A stretch of 64,000 bases of DNA from [Phialemoniopsis] sp. UDSM-2020 (lineage: Eukaryota; Ascomycota; Sordariomycetes; Thyridiales; Thyridiaceae), in the NCBI GenBank assembly GCA_018873225.1, contig JAEILZ010000001.1, positions 248,001 through 312,000 of the forward strand. The letters run 5' to 3'. Positions 21,893-31,881 of the stretch are shown here, piece by piece. The notes beneath the pieces are model-generated. The model was not told the DNA's origin. It saw nothing but the letters and a program-made list of their open reading frames with translations, and ran no database searches. The translations under genes were made by a program, and so were the position numbers. Position 1 is the stretch's first letter. Every line of letters begins with the position of its first letter.

Positions 21893-23383
21893 ATGGCGTC
21901 ACCTAAGAACATCTTGCTGCTGATTGCAGATGACCTGGGCAAGGAGCAGATGAGCTGCTACAGCTCAAAAGTCGACCTTACACCCAACCTGACTCGTCTC
22001 TCTGCGTCCGGCACCCAATTTGACTATGCATTTACTAGCACAGCTTCCTGCAGTGGTAGCCGAACTGTCATTTATACCGGTCTCCATACCCACGAGAACG
22101 GCAACTATGGTCTCTGCCATGGACGAAACGGCTTCCAGACATTTCCCAACGTAGAAACAGCACCACTTCTGCTGAATAACTTGGGATATAAGACTGGCAT
22201 ACTGGGCAAGATCCATGTCGGCCCGGACAACCTATACCCCTGGCAGATTCGAGAGGAAAGCGAGTCACGGAATGTGGCCATGATCGCTGATAAGGCCGAA
22301 GCCTTCTTCCGCTCAAGCAAGGAAGAGGAGAAGCCTTTCTTTCTAACTGTCGGATTTGTTGATCCCCATAGGCAGCTCCAAATGCGTGGTGGATTCGGAA
22401 ATGTCGATGGGAATTACGACCCGAGACTGAAGGATCGAACTTTTAGTCCGGGTGAGATCACCGTTCCATCTTTTCTCAGCGACATCCCAGAGGTGCGGCA
22501 AGAATTCGCCGAGTACTACCGCTCAATCAACCGGATGGATCAGGGTATAGGGCTGATTCTCGACGCCCTCGAACGCGAGAATCTGGCCGACAGTACGCTT
22601 GTCCTGTTTCTCAGCGATAATGGCCCTCCCTTTCTAAACTCAAAAACCACCCTCTTCGAGCCTGGTATCCGACTACCCTTCCTACTCCGTGCGCCAGGCA
22701 TATCTACCCCAGGTATCAGGAACCCACAACTGGTATCATACATCGACGTTCTTCCGACATTCCTCGACTGGGCCGGGGCCGGGATCACATCGGATGGCTC
22801 GTCAACAGACGCACCGAAGCGTCGCGGCAGATCCGTACTGCCGGTGCTGAACTGCTCGCAGGCAGAGCCAGGTTGGGACCGCGTCTTCGGGTCGCATACC
22901 TTCCACGAGATTACCAACTACTGGCCGACAAGATTCCTTCGCGACCGCCGCTACAAGTATCATCGAAATGTGTGCTGGAAGCTGGACTTCCCATTTGCCA
23001 TGGACCTATACGCGTCGCTGTCGTGGGAAGGCATGCGTAACTCAGGGACCAAGACCACACCGGCGATGTTGGGACCCCGCCCGCTGAAGAACTACATATG
23101 CCGACCGCCGGAGGAGCTGTTCGACCTAGACAATGATCCCCTAGAGCTAAAGAATCTGGCCGACGATGAGGAGCACAAGGATACGCTGATGGCAATGAGG
23201 AAAACGTTGGAAACGTGGCAGAGGGATACGAACGACCTGTGGCTTTGGAGGGACGGGGCGCCACTGGTGCGGTATCTGAGCTCGAATTACGCCCGTGAGG
23301 GGTTGTGCATACCGGACCGCTTCGACTTTGACGTGGACCGGCCGGAGACGGACGCTGTAGCCTACGTGCCCTTGCTGGGTTGA
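21893..23383 (+). CDS. Sulfamidase-like (SGSH-type) sulfatase, apparently cytosolic
   Basis: This is a single exon of 496 aa. ATG 21893 gives MASPKNILLLIADDLG; an upstream ATG ten codons earlier is possible but adds nothing conserved. The fold is alkaline-phosphatase/sulfatase: the metal-binding ADD (12-14), the active-site segment SCSGSRTVIYTG (Cys at about 53), GILGKIHVGP, FVDPHR and SDNG. Over its whole length it follows N-sulfoglucosamine sulfohydrolase (SGSH, S1_8 type). Later blocks include RMDQGIGLILD, VFGSHTFHEITNYWP, ELFDLDNDPLELKNL and TWQRDTNDLW. The known family cleaves sulfate from N-sulfoglucosamine or from other esters. The formylglycine motif CxPxR is CSGSR here, with Gly for Pro. 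No signal peptide is visible, so the protein is probably cytosolic. It shares a promoter with the MFS gene and sits between two sugar porters. Confidence 0.88.
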   Translation: MASPKNILLLIADDLGKEQMSCYSSKVDLTPNLTRLSASGTQFDYAFTSTASCSGSRTVIYTGLHTHENGNYGLCHGRNGFQTFPNVETAPLLLNNLGYKTGILGKIHVGPDNLYPWQIREESESRNVAMIADKAEAFFRSSKEEEKPFFLTVGFVDPHRQLQMRGGFGNVDGNYDPRLKDRTFSPGEITVPSFLSDIPEVRQEFAEYYRSINRMDQGIGLILDALERENLADSTLVLFLSDNGPPFLNSKTTLFEPGIRLPFLLRAPGISTPGIRNPQLVSYIDVLPTFLDWAGAGITSDGSSTDAPKRRGRSVLPVLNCSQAEPGWDRVFGSHTFHEITNYWPTRFLRDRRYKYHRNVCWKLDFPFAMDLYASLSWEGMRNSGTKTTPAMLGPRPLKNYICRPPEELFDLDNDPLELKNLADDEEHKDTLMAMRKTLETWQRDTNDLWLWRDGAPLVRYLSSNYAREGLCIPDRFDFDVDRPETDAVAYVPLLG

Positions 23384-24076
23384 TGTATGATCAGATCCCA
23401 TCCTATTAGATTAGACTAGACATTGACACACGATCAAGCTGCAATGCGGAAACGCGAATAGAGTACCCGACAACCCCTCCAGCACACACTTTGTCGGTTC
23501 AAATGCCACCGGAATGGTCGACGATCATGATCGGAACCACCGAAGATCGACACCCACCAGCCAATGAAACAGCCTTTTTACTCCGACTACCGGGGCCTCT
23601 CGTCCGACGTCAATCTGACAACAGCCGAGCGCTGAAAAAAAAAATGCTTGATTTCCAAGCGGGGGATTCTCCACGCACCAAACCTAACAAAACGTCCACA
23701 TTCCCCAGATGGCTCCTGGAAATAACACCGGGTACCCGCAACTGCGCGACTGGTTAGCCACATTGGGTATCCCGTAGAGACAGCGACCCCGGAAACTGAG
23801 CGCGGCAGTTGTCCCCACGTCGCCTGTTCACTCTATTTTGAGTAACGATCTGCCTCATATGACGTGCGTGCTTGATCCAAGCGCCCGCCAAACGGACAAC
23901 AAAAAGACCTTTTAGCACGCGGGGTTGTTCATGATCAGGCAATGCGGGTTGACAGGACACGAGTGCCGTACCCGGCGCATATAAATAGGTAATGCAGTGC
24001 TGCGCCGAGGACGCAGATCCTTCCCCGACGCTGATTCCCAACACCACCTCGTGGCTCATACGTGCGCGATATCGTG
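23384..24076. promoter_or_regulatory. Promoter region of the second MFS transporter
   Basis: This 693-bp gap contains no supported gene. It follows the sulfatase stop and precedes a plus-strand transporter. A TATA-like CATATAAATAG at about 23979-23989 lies roughly 90 bp upstream of the start codon. An A-run of about ten lies near 23636-23645. Confidence 0.45.
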
Positions 24077-25868
24077 ATGGCTCGCAAATACCTTGGCGGC
24101 TCTGGCGAGCGCCTGACTGTGTGGATATCCATTGCCGCTTCCACTGTTCTCATCTTTTATGGCTATGATCAGGTGTGCTTTCTCATTGTCCCCGTTGGGT
24201 TTGATCTTTATGATTTGCTGACGCGTGACACTGCCAGGGTGTCTTCGGAAATGTGCTTGTCAAAGAAGACTTCCTTAGGACAATGGGCTATCCCAGTACT
24301 ACGGACCAGGGAACCATGACCTCGGTGTACAACCTCGGCTGCTTCGCTGGCGCTCTGTCGACTCTCTACACCGGTGATAGACTTGGACGGCCACGCGTAC
24401 TCATGCTCGGAAGTAGTATCATTGCAGTTGCTGCCATTATACAAGCCGCATCGTACGGTGCGGCGCAGATGTACGTCGGCCGTGTTGTTGCTGGCTTGGG
24501 CACTGGCATGAATACCGCTACCGCCGGCGTGTGGCAATCGGAAACGTCCAAGATGAGAAGCCGTGGAAAGCTCATCATCATCCAGATGGCCAACTGCATC
24601 ACGGGTTTCGCAATCTCCAACTGGCTCACACTCGGCTTCTCTTTCGCCCCTGGAAGTGTCTCGTGGCGCTTCCCTCTGGCGTTTCAGATCTGTAAGCAAC
24701 TGTGCCTCCCCGTCTTTAGCCTGTAAATGACTAACTCACCACCTACCTAGTCTTCTCCGCCTGCGTTCTACTCATGTGCCCGTTCTTGCCCGACTCGCCG
24801 CGTCTGCTCATTCGAAAAGGCAAATACGAGGAGGCTGCCGAAGTTCTGGCTGCACTGGAAGGACATGGCGCTACACCAAGCTCACCATCAGTCAAGCTGC
24901 AGTTCTCTATTATCAAAGATGTGCTGGACAAGGAATATGCCGTGGACTACACCTGGTGGCAACTCATCACCGGCAGGGGCCCTGCGGGAGTGGTTCGACG
25001 AATGATCTTGGGTGCATGGATGCAGGTCAGTCCAGTGACGTTCGTGGCGCTGAACATGGATGGTAAACTAACAGGAGAGTAGGCATCTAACCAAATTTCC
25101 GGCATCAACGTTACGTCTTACTACATGACTTACGTCTTCATTCACGCCCTCGGTATGGATGAGCTGCTCGCTCGCATCCTCGCCGCTGCCGGCTCGATGG
25201 ACTACCTTGTCTTCTCCTTCTTGGCCTACTTCGTTATTGAGCGCTTCGGGAGACGCAAGGTCATGATGACGTCGGCAGCAGCTTGTGCGCTCTGCTGGAC
25301 TATCATCGCCATCTCCCTAGGGCTCTCTGAAACGGGTCGCGGAGACAGCTACAGGCTCGGTATCGTCGCTGTCTCGTTCTTCTTTGTGTTCTGGGCCTCC
25401 TTCGCGATGGGCGTCCTCGGCGTTCCATGGCTGTATCCGACCGAAGTCAACGCTTTGGCATTCCGAGCCAAGGGAGCCGCTCTCGCCATGGCCTCGAACT
25501 GGATCATGAACTACATGGTTGCGCAGATCACGCCTCCCGGTATCGAGAACCTAGGCTACAAGTTCTGGATCATCTGGGCTGTAATCTGTGCTGCCTTCGT
25601 CCCAATTACTTATCTCTTCTACCCCGAGACCGCCAACCGGTCGCTAGAGGATATTGATCGCTTCTTCTATCACAACCACAACATCTTTGTCTTCAACAAT
25701 AAGATTGCAACGCAGCTTCATAGACCAGAGATCTACGAGGAGGCAGATAGGGAGGTGGATGCTGCCAACGAGAAGTCGGCTCGGGATGCGGAACACGGCG
25801 GGCCCGGCGCTTACATTGGGGATAAGACTGTAGAAGCACCGGCGTCTGGGCATGCCGAAGTGCGATAA
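24077..25868 (+). CDS. MFS sugar-porter family transporter (second of two)
   Basis: Exons are 24077-24172, 24238-24691, 24751-25025 and 25083-25868, giving 536 aa. Sugar-porter signatures run in order: FYGYDQGVFGN in TM1 (formed by the first splice), GDRLGRPRVL, RVVAGLGTGMNTATAGVWQSE, LPDSPRLLIRKGK (Asp replaces Glu in PESPR), GAWMQASNQISGINVTSYYM (formed by the last splice), ERFGRRK, and PETANRSLEDIDRFF at the C-terminus. These resemble fungal quinate/lactose/hexose permeases. The acidic, Glu/Ala-rich tail is cytosolic. It shares orientation with the sulfatase and follows it by about 690 bp, so both may answer to the same regulator. Substrate is unknown. Confidence 0.93.
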
Positions 25869-26249
25869 AAGGATGGCCTGGTAAATGATTGCGGAAAAAG
25901 GGCTGGGAAGACATAGGCGGCACACGCGATTCGAGTTGCAGATAATTGGCAAGTCGGCCTTCCGGCTGGACCTCTGCCACATGGGTTGGGGAGCATGGAG
26001 ATTTTAGAGGGCATTGATAGACTTTACTACCCGGCTTTCATCGAGGACTAAAGATCATTAGAGAAGAGTAAGGTAGAGTGAGGTCAAGGAAACGGAGATG
26101 TGTATTTCACATGTCAGGAATATCACTCGTCGAGTTCGAAACGGAGGATGAGGCGTGATGGCATCAGCAATGATCCACATTTCGCAGATACAGCCTAGTT
26201 GAGGTGTGCTAATTGAGTCATGTTGCAATTACTGGCCCCTTTCCGTATG
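25869..26249. other. Convergent intergenic region
   Basis: Three-prime flanks of the MFS gene (+) and the acyltransferase-like gene (-) meet here. Nothing with coding character was seen. Confidence 0.5.
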
Positions 26250-27371
26250 TCAGAATGAGAACAGGTGAGGCTTGAAGTCCTTCGTTGGTCGTCCGAAGGT
26301 GACCATGGCTTGCTTTTGATCCAGGTTCATAATGACGTTGAAAAGCGTCTCCGATTTAGAAGTTTCAGACTGGCCCCGGTTGATGGCCCCAGGATAGTTG
26401 ACCTCGTCCTGGAACAGCTCATAGATGGCGGGCTCGTCGAGCTCGCCGCGCTCTCTGCATTCCTGGACGAGCTGCGACATCCTTCCAGCCCGGAATTGCG
26501 AGTCTGGTAGCCACAGCACTTCTTCAGCCTCCGGGTGATCGAGAATCAGATGGTTCGCATGGATGATGGTGTTTTCGGCATCGGGCTTGACAACCTTGAT
26601 CCCGACACTCGTGCACTCGAGTCCGAGGGCCTCGTCTTTGTCGGCCACGAGAATGTGCGCACTGCCAGCAACACCTGTTGCTTGCAGGTACTCCGAGGCA
26701 GCTCGAGCAGATGACGACTCGAGCGCTGCTCTCAAGGCGATGTGCACAGGGAGCTTGGATATGTCAACGCCACAGGTGCGTATCGCATTGAGGCACACAC
26801 CGACGCCGTTTGAGTTCATGCCAATTTTACCAATGACGCCGGCCTCAGTAACCATGGTCAAAGCCGGAAGCTCTGTTCCGGGCTGGTAAATGTGGCAGAC
26901 GACCAGGTTTGACGCTTGGTCAGCTTGCCAATCCCAGTTCTGTGCCAGAAATGATGTCTTGCTGCCCTTGTATGCGAGCGCTGTGCACCCGTCGGTCTCG
27001 ATCTCGACCGGGATCCTCGTAAACAAGCCGAAGGTGATCTCGGTGCGGACGTTGAGGGCCACAATGTCGATCAAGGGGACTCCAGCGCCGTCGGCTACGC
27101 CGCGCATCTCTTCCAGGTAGCGAGGGCCAAGTCGCTCAAGGGTTGGCACATACTTCTGTGCCTCGATCTGCACAGCTTCCCAGTTCATAGAGCATTTAGT
27201 GAGAAAGAGGCGGCGATAGGATGAGATCGAGCCGGCGACCTGCAACTTCGCGGCTGAGCCATGCGCGAAGCCGACCTTGACATAGATATTTTAATAGCTG
27301 CGCAAACGGAAAATCGAGTCCTAATCTTATCTCACATTGTAAGGAGAGCCGACACAGTTGATTTCGAGCAT
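26250..27371 (-). CDS. Penicillin acyltransferase-like Ntn hydrolase (AAT / peptidase C45)
   Basis: Exons are 27371-27336 and 27275-26250 (complement), giving 353 aa against 357 for the Penicillium AAT. The 12-codon first exon (MLEINCVGSPYN) joins to VGFAHGSAAK and restores the family's N-terminal 'G-x-P-[FY]-x-[IV]-G-[YF]-x-HGSAA' block. The ETDGCTALAY segment holds the Gly-Cys autocleavage site. Cys at about 109 would become the N-terminal nucleophile of the beta chain. LAQNWDWQ, TEAGIIGK-like TEAGVIGKIGMNSNGVGV, HANHLI and the ending LFNVIMNLDQKQAMVTFGRP also match. Known members transfer or hydrolyse N-acyl groups on amides. The C-terminus (HLFSF) lacks the peroxisomal SKL-type signal of the penicillin enzyme, and there is no secretion signal. 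No ACV synthetase or isopenicillin N synthase is in the window, so a beta-lactam role is unlikely. Confidence 0.92.
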
Positions 27372-27617
27372 CTTGAGTCGAGACTTTTGAGTAAACTCTT
27401 CCTAGAAAGCGGCAAGAGAATGACGGCGATGAGAGAATCCTTTGACCAAGCCAACGCCTTCTTTCTCTTGACCAGCGTCTCCAAGAGTATCCTTCGGGGT
27501 TAGACGGGCGGCGTGGACACCATGCGGAGGCCAACTCCCACAATATGGTACCTGGTGGAGCACACACTTCTCTTGATGCGACCCACCCCCTTCGGAGATG
27601 CGCGCTTGCACTACTAA

Positions 27618-29202
27618 TCAACCAGACCAGATTGGTATCTCCGCCATTCCTTGGGGCGGGTCATCTCGGCACTGCTGAATGAGCTCGATAAGCCTGGAGC
27701 AGCTAGGCCATTGAGTGGCGCCTCGATCCAGTACGAGCAGACCCTGATGGAAGGCGTCCGAAGCACGAGCCTCCTTAGTCGATTGGGAGTTATCCAATAG
27801 CATGCGTAGTGCTTTGAAAGCCCAAAGGGGTGTCAGATAAGTCTGAAAGTGGCGTGGCTGTGAATAAGAGAGTAATAGGTCTGCGGCTCTGTCCCGAAGC
27901 GTTGAGTTTGAAGCCTGGAGTGTCTCGTCAAAGACAAGTTCGGTCTCCCTCAAGGCGGCCACCAGATTGTCGTTCGGCTCAGGTTGAGAACGTATTTCAT
28001 CACGCACGACCTGGACTGTCTGGGATAAGTGTTCCATGCGTTGCTCAAGGTTTGAGGATCTTCGCAGACAGCTTTGGACATATAACAGTTGACACAACAG
28101 CTCGGCGGTCTGCCCGCACTCTTTCATATGCCGGAAATCCTACATAGTCAGCACAACGTTCATGCTCAACCCAGCCAATTCGTGTGAACTTCTTACCCAA
28201 GCAGGAAGTAGCCATGGTCTGTCCAAAGCTAGACAAGTCTGCCGCTCGATACACCACACAGATGCAAATATCCGTCTCGTTGACACATCACTAGACTCGT
28301 GCGCGTTCAGATCGAGACACAATCTCGCGGCCTGGCTTATCGCTTGGCCCGCGTTCGTTCTGTGAGGCCTGAACAGCCCGTGGAGGGCTAAAAGAGCCAG
28401 TGCTCGCAAACTAACGACATCAACATTCGTCGTGGCGTCTTCGTATCTTGTCAGCGCATTTTCGTAATGAGATTCCGAAAAAGACGCCATTCGTTGCGCA
28501 GCCCGATCTAGTCGCGGCAGACATGTACTCGATATAGCGTAGATCATGTACAATGTGAATAATTGAGAGCTAGAAAGTGTCTCAGGCGACGCCGAGTCAA
28601 GCAAACAAGGATCCGAATCCTCCAGTATCGGGTACAAAGGGTGAACAAGTGATCGGTAGTTCGAAAGAAGACGGGAATGCACACTTAGTAGAACTCGGTC
28701 ATGGGTTGCTGGTCCGCCCTCTAGAAGCTCTAGTAAAGCAGTTTCGTCCGATATTGGCGGCGAAGCAGAGATGACGGCAGAGCCCGGAACGCAAGACGAG
28801 CTGCCTATGAAGAAGTGTCTCTGTCTTGCAGCAGCAGCAGTCACGCGTACTGCTTCTTCATTTGGTACATCGTTCCATGAACGCGAGGACGATCCTTGAA
28901 AGTCCGTGTCGTGTCCGATGGTGGTCAAGTTTCCGGATTCACGCAAGCCACTGAGTCGAGTGACCAGCTCCAGAACAGACCTGTCTAGCTTGTCAGATTG
29001 GGAAATTTCCAATTCAGCGTCGAAATGATACTTGCTTGCGAGAGATTTGCTGATCTAAAATGTGGTCATAGTAAAAGCAATCCTCAAAGCCGGCGGCGGC
29101 ACATCTCCGGCATCTCGGGAGAGACGCGTCGCACTTGCGGCGGCGTTTGCGACAATAGGTACAGGCCGGAATACTTTCAAGGTATCTGTTTACATCTTCC
29201 AT
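27618..29202 (-). CDS. Zn2Cys6 transcription factor
   Basis: Exons are 29202-29032, 28988-28197 and 28139-27618 (complement), giving 494 aa. One binuclear zinc cluster spans C14-C42 (CTYCRKRRRKC...CRRCAAAGFEDC). A fungal regulator middle region follows, with LVHPLYPILEDSDP, HGLFRPHRTNAGQAISQAARLCLDL and SVWCIERQTCLALDRPWLLPAW. The first intron is only 43 bp and uses an AAG acceptor; it is the only in-frame solution I found. The second intron (57 bp) is canonical. Start ATG 29202 gives MEDVNRYLESIPAC. The gene is head-to-head with another regulator, 223 bp away. Target genes cannot be read from sequence. Confidence 0.88.
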
Positions 29203-29425
29203 CCTGCCCAGCAACCCATCAGAGTGGGCAGCATATCTGTATCGCTCTTAGATGTGGCGATGTACGGATCCAGGTGGAATGTTGATGAGGCCAAGTAGCT
29301 TTGGGGAGTAGTGGCTCCAGCCATCACATGACTTGACACTACTGCCCCTAGACGACATGGCAGCATCCACATCATTGCTTGGATGGTCTTGACCAAGAAA
29401 GAGGCTGTTGTGGTGAAGGTCAGTC
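29203..29425. promoter_or_regulatory. Bidirectional promoter between two Zn2Cys6 regulators
   Basis: Only 223 bp separate the start codons of two divergently transcribed regulators, so their promoters must overlap. This arrangement favours cross-regulation. No clear CGG pair was seen. Confidence 0.55.
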
Positions 29426-31402
29426 ATGGCTTCACCCGGTGTAAGGAGGAGGACCTATTCTTGCGCTCTTTGTAGGAAGCGCAAGATCAAGTGTGAGCCC
29501 GGCGCGGTCCCATGCAATCCCTGTCGAAAGATTGGGGCGTCCTGCTCAGGCGGCGACATCGGCAACGATGATCGTGGAGAAGTCCCTCGAAGCCTGTTTC
29601 TCTGGCTTCACGAAGAGATTGGCAAGCATGTCACACACTTCCCGATCGAGCAGCTCACTCAGTTACCAGTGATCACTCCCACGGCGACAGATCTTCCCAG
29701 TGCGGCGGCCACGCAAAATTCCGCCCAAACCTGTCGGCTCGCCGATGCACTTGCGCAAGATTTCTGTAGCACTTGGAGTACCCCAAGACGGAAGCATCCA
29801 TTGCCCAGATATATTCTCGGCTCCGAAGCGCGAGTCCCTTCGACAGGCAAGCCAGACCAGAACCTCAGCTCTCCAAGCAACATTGATGGACTGCACGATC
29901 CGGAGAGCGCCACGAACCCCCAAGCAATACCAGCACGCGTCCGGGAGTTCCTGTTGGAGGCTTACATAACAAGAATTACGAAAGTTTATCCGATATTTCA
30001 CGAGCCTTGGCTTCGCTCATCCTACCATGCCGTCTTCAACCACACACATCAGGGAGGCCAGCCAACACCACATCAAGTTTTCGCCGTCAGTCTCGTTTTG
30101 GCGGTCTCACTCTCCACAACTGCTCGTGCAAAACAAGCTCAGGCTAGAAAGATGGCCTTCCGCATCTTCCAGTACGCGCTGGAGTACCTACCGCAAGCGC
30201 TCACAAATGATCTACTTGGGGTTCAGGCCCGGCTCATCCTGCAGCTGTACGCCACCATGAACCCGGCGGTCATTAATCTCTACTTTCTCTCAGGCTACAC
30301 CATGCAATTGTGCCTAGAGCTGGGTCTCCACAGGGAAGAAGACGAGAGTCAACACGATCTCCATGTGGACTTCAGAGCTCGTGACCTTCGACGTCGCATC
30401 TTCTGGACGGCGTGGGAATTCGACGCCACGAGTAGCAATTGCTCCAGCAGACCATTGGTTTTGCTGCCACGGGATATTACGACACTTTTCCCATCAGAAT
30501 ACGATGATAGTGCTATCGACGCCCATTGCATTCATGAGACCGCCAGACAGTCCAAATTTGTTTCAGCCAAGATTCGTCAATTTCGCCTGATCGAGACTGA
30601 GATTTTCCAAACACTCTTCGTCAGCTATGATACCGATGCACAGAGTGCCCACCTGGTCTTGGCCGCCGATGTGTTTGATGAATGGTCAGGCCACGTCGAA
30701 CGACGTATTCACGCATGGAGGGAAGAAATCCACCAGGAAGCCGACTCTAACTTGGACCCAACCCTGGAAGCACCGTGGGACGAAATGGTGCTCTTCTCGG
30801 ACATCGCGGACCCCTTGATCATTGTGACCCTTTTCCGACCCAGCCCTAGAACGCCGTCTCCGACAGTCGCCAACTTACTGAAAGCCTTTGACGCGAGTCT
30901 GCAAGTTGCCGAGGGTTACCAGAAACAGGCCGAAGCTGCTTTTGGGAGCATGAAGTTCACACTGTTGCCCTGCTATCACGTCTTCGCCGCGGCAATGCTT
31001 TTCCTACATGTGCTTCAGGAGCTTAGCCCGCAACTTGCAGCCCTTTACACTTCTGAAGATATGAGACGCTTCATGTCGCTCTTCTCCGACTTCTTCGCCC
31101 AGACAGCCTTGAGATGGCCAGCCGCCTCACGCTGTGGTGATGAGTATCAGCGGCTCCTCGACCCGATAAAGGAACGATACTTCATGATGCTCGAGACCAT
31201 GAACTCGGACATCGGGCTGGGTGATCTTGCTTCTTTTGAGGCTCCTACAGATATTTATAACTCTTTTTCAGGCCTCGTCGACATGCCTGGCCCTTCCCTG
31301 GATACATACTGGGAAATTCCCCCGGACTCGGCATTCATCGACTGGGACTTGAGCGTAGCTGGCTGGGGGACTTACTTCGATTTCGAGAATTATTCGCTTT
31401 GA
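29426..31402 (+). CDS. Zn2Cys6 transcription factor, intronless
   Basis: This is a single exon of 658 aa. The zinc cluster spans C13-C40 (CALCRKRKIKC...CNPCRKIGASC) directly after a basic N-terminus (VRRRTYS). The middle homology region includes YITRITKVYPIFHEPWL, LSGYTMQLCLELGLHREED, DLRRRIFWTAWEFDATSSN and SRPLVLLPRDI, matching the fungal-trans domain. The acidic C-terminus (ending FIDWDLSVAGWGTYFDFENYSL) could be an activation region. It is divergent from the previous regulator and lies upstream of the deacetylase gene on the same strand. ATG 29426 starts MASPGVRRR. Confidence 0.95.
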   Translation: MASPGVRRRTYSCALCRKRKIKCEPGAVPCNPCRKIGASCSGGDIGNDDRGEVPRSLFLWLHEEIGKHVTHFPIEQLTQLPVITPTATDLPSAAATQNSAQTCRLADALAQDFCSTWSTPRRKHPLPRYILGSEARVPSTGKPDQNLSSPSNIDGLHDPESATNPQAIPARVREFLLEAYITRITKVYPIFHEPWLRSSYHAVFNHTHQGGQPTPHQVFAVSLVLAVSLSTTARAKQAQARKMAFRIFQYALEYLPQALTNDLLGVQARLILQLYATMNPAVINLYFLSGYTMQLCLELGLHREEDESQHDLHVDFRARDLRRRIFWTAWEFDATSSNCSSRPLVLLPRDITTLFPSEYDDSAIDAHCIHETARQSKFVSAKIRQFRLIETEIFQTLFVSYDTDAQSAHLVLAADVFDEWSGHVERRIHAWREEIHQEADSNLDPTLEAPWDEMVLFSDIADPLIIVTLFRPSPRTPSPTVANLLKAFDASLQVAEGYQKQAEAAFGSMKFTLLPCYHVFAAAMLFLHVLQELSPQLAALYTSEDMRRFMSLFSDFFAQTALRWPAASRCGDEYQRLLDPIKERYFMMLETMNSDIGLGDLASFEAPTDIYNSFSGLVDMPGPSLDTYWEIPPDSAFIDWDLSVAGWGTYFDFENYSL

Positions 31403-31881
31403 TACTGTCTCGACCATCATACCCCTTACGATTACTCAAGCACCACATGACACAAATTTCCTCGTCATGACTAAACACATGTCCATGTTATCTTGCCCAT
31501 CGCCTTGGTGGGGCACTCTACACAGCTCTCAGAATCTCAAGGCGCGTACCTCCGGTGCTGGCATCGCCACCCTCAAAGGCGCTCAACTCCGAAGCTAGGC
31601 TCCACAGTACCCCATTTCCCCTCAGATGCCATGCGGGCGTGACCTTGAGCAGGAGTACCCCTGATGCATCATCTAAGCCCGCTTTCGGAAGGGGCAAGAT
31701 GATCGGAGGACCCTGTCCGCATGCAGTCTCTTGGGAAACTTTTGGCTGCTCCGATGCTGGGACCTCGGAATAACTTTACGGACAAAGGCAGAGCTTCCGG
31801 ACCTTCACCTACAACTTATTATCTTTCCCGCACTCGATTCTTCTAAGTTCTTACACCAGATCAGACCGGCATTCCGTAAAC
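31403..31881. promoter_or_regulatory. Promoter region of the deacetylase-like gene
   Basis: This 479-bp gap lies between two plus-strand genes. The short frames at 31555-31922 have no family pattern. Nothing specific is recognised. Confidence 0.45.

Noticed and set aside
26250..27371. Idea of a penicillin biosynthesis cluster
   Set aside because: Only an AAT-like gene is present; there is no ACV synthetase or isopenicillin N synthase and no peroxisomal signal.
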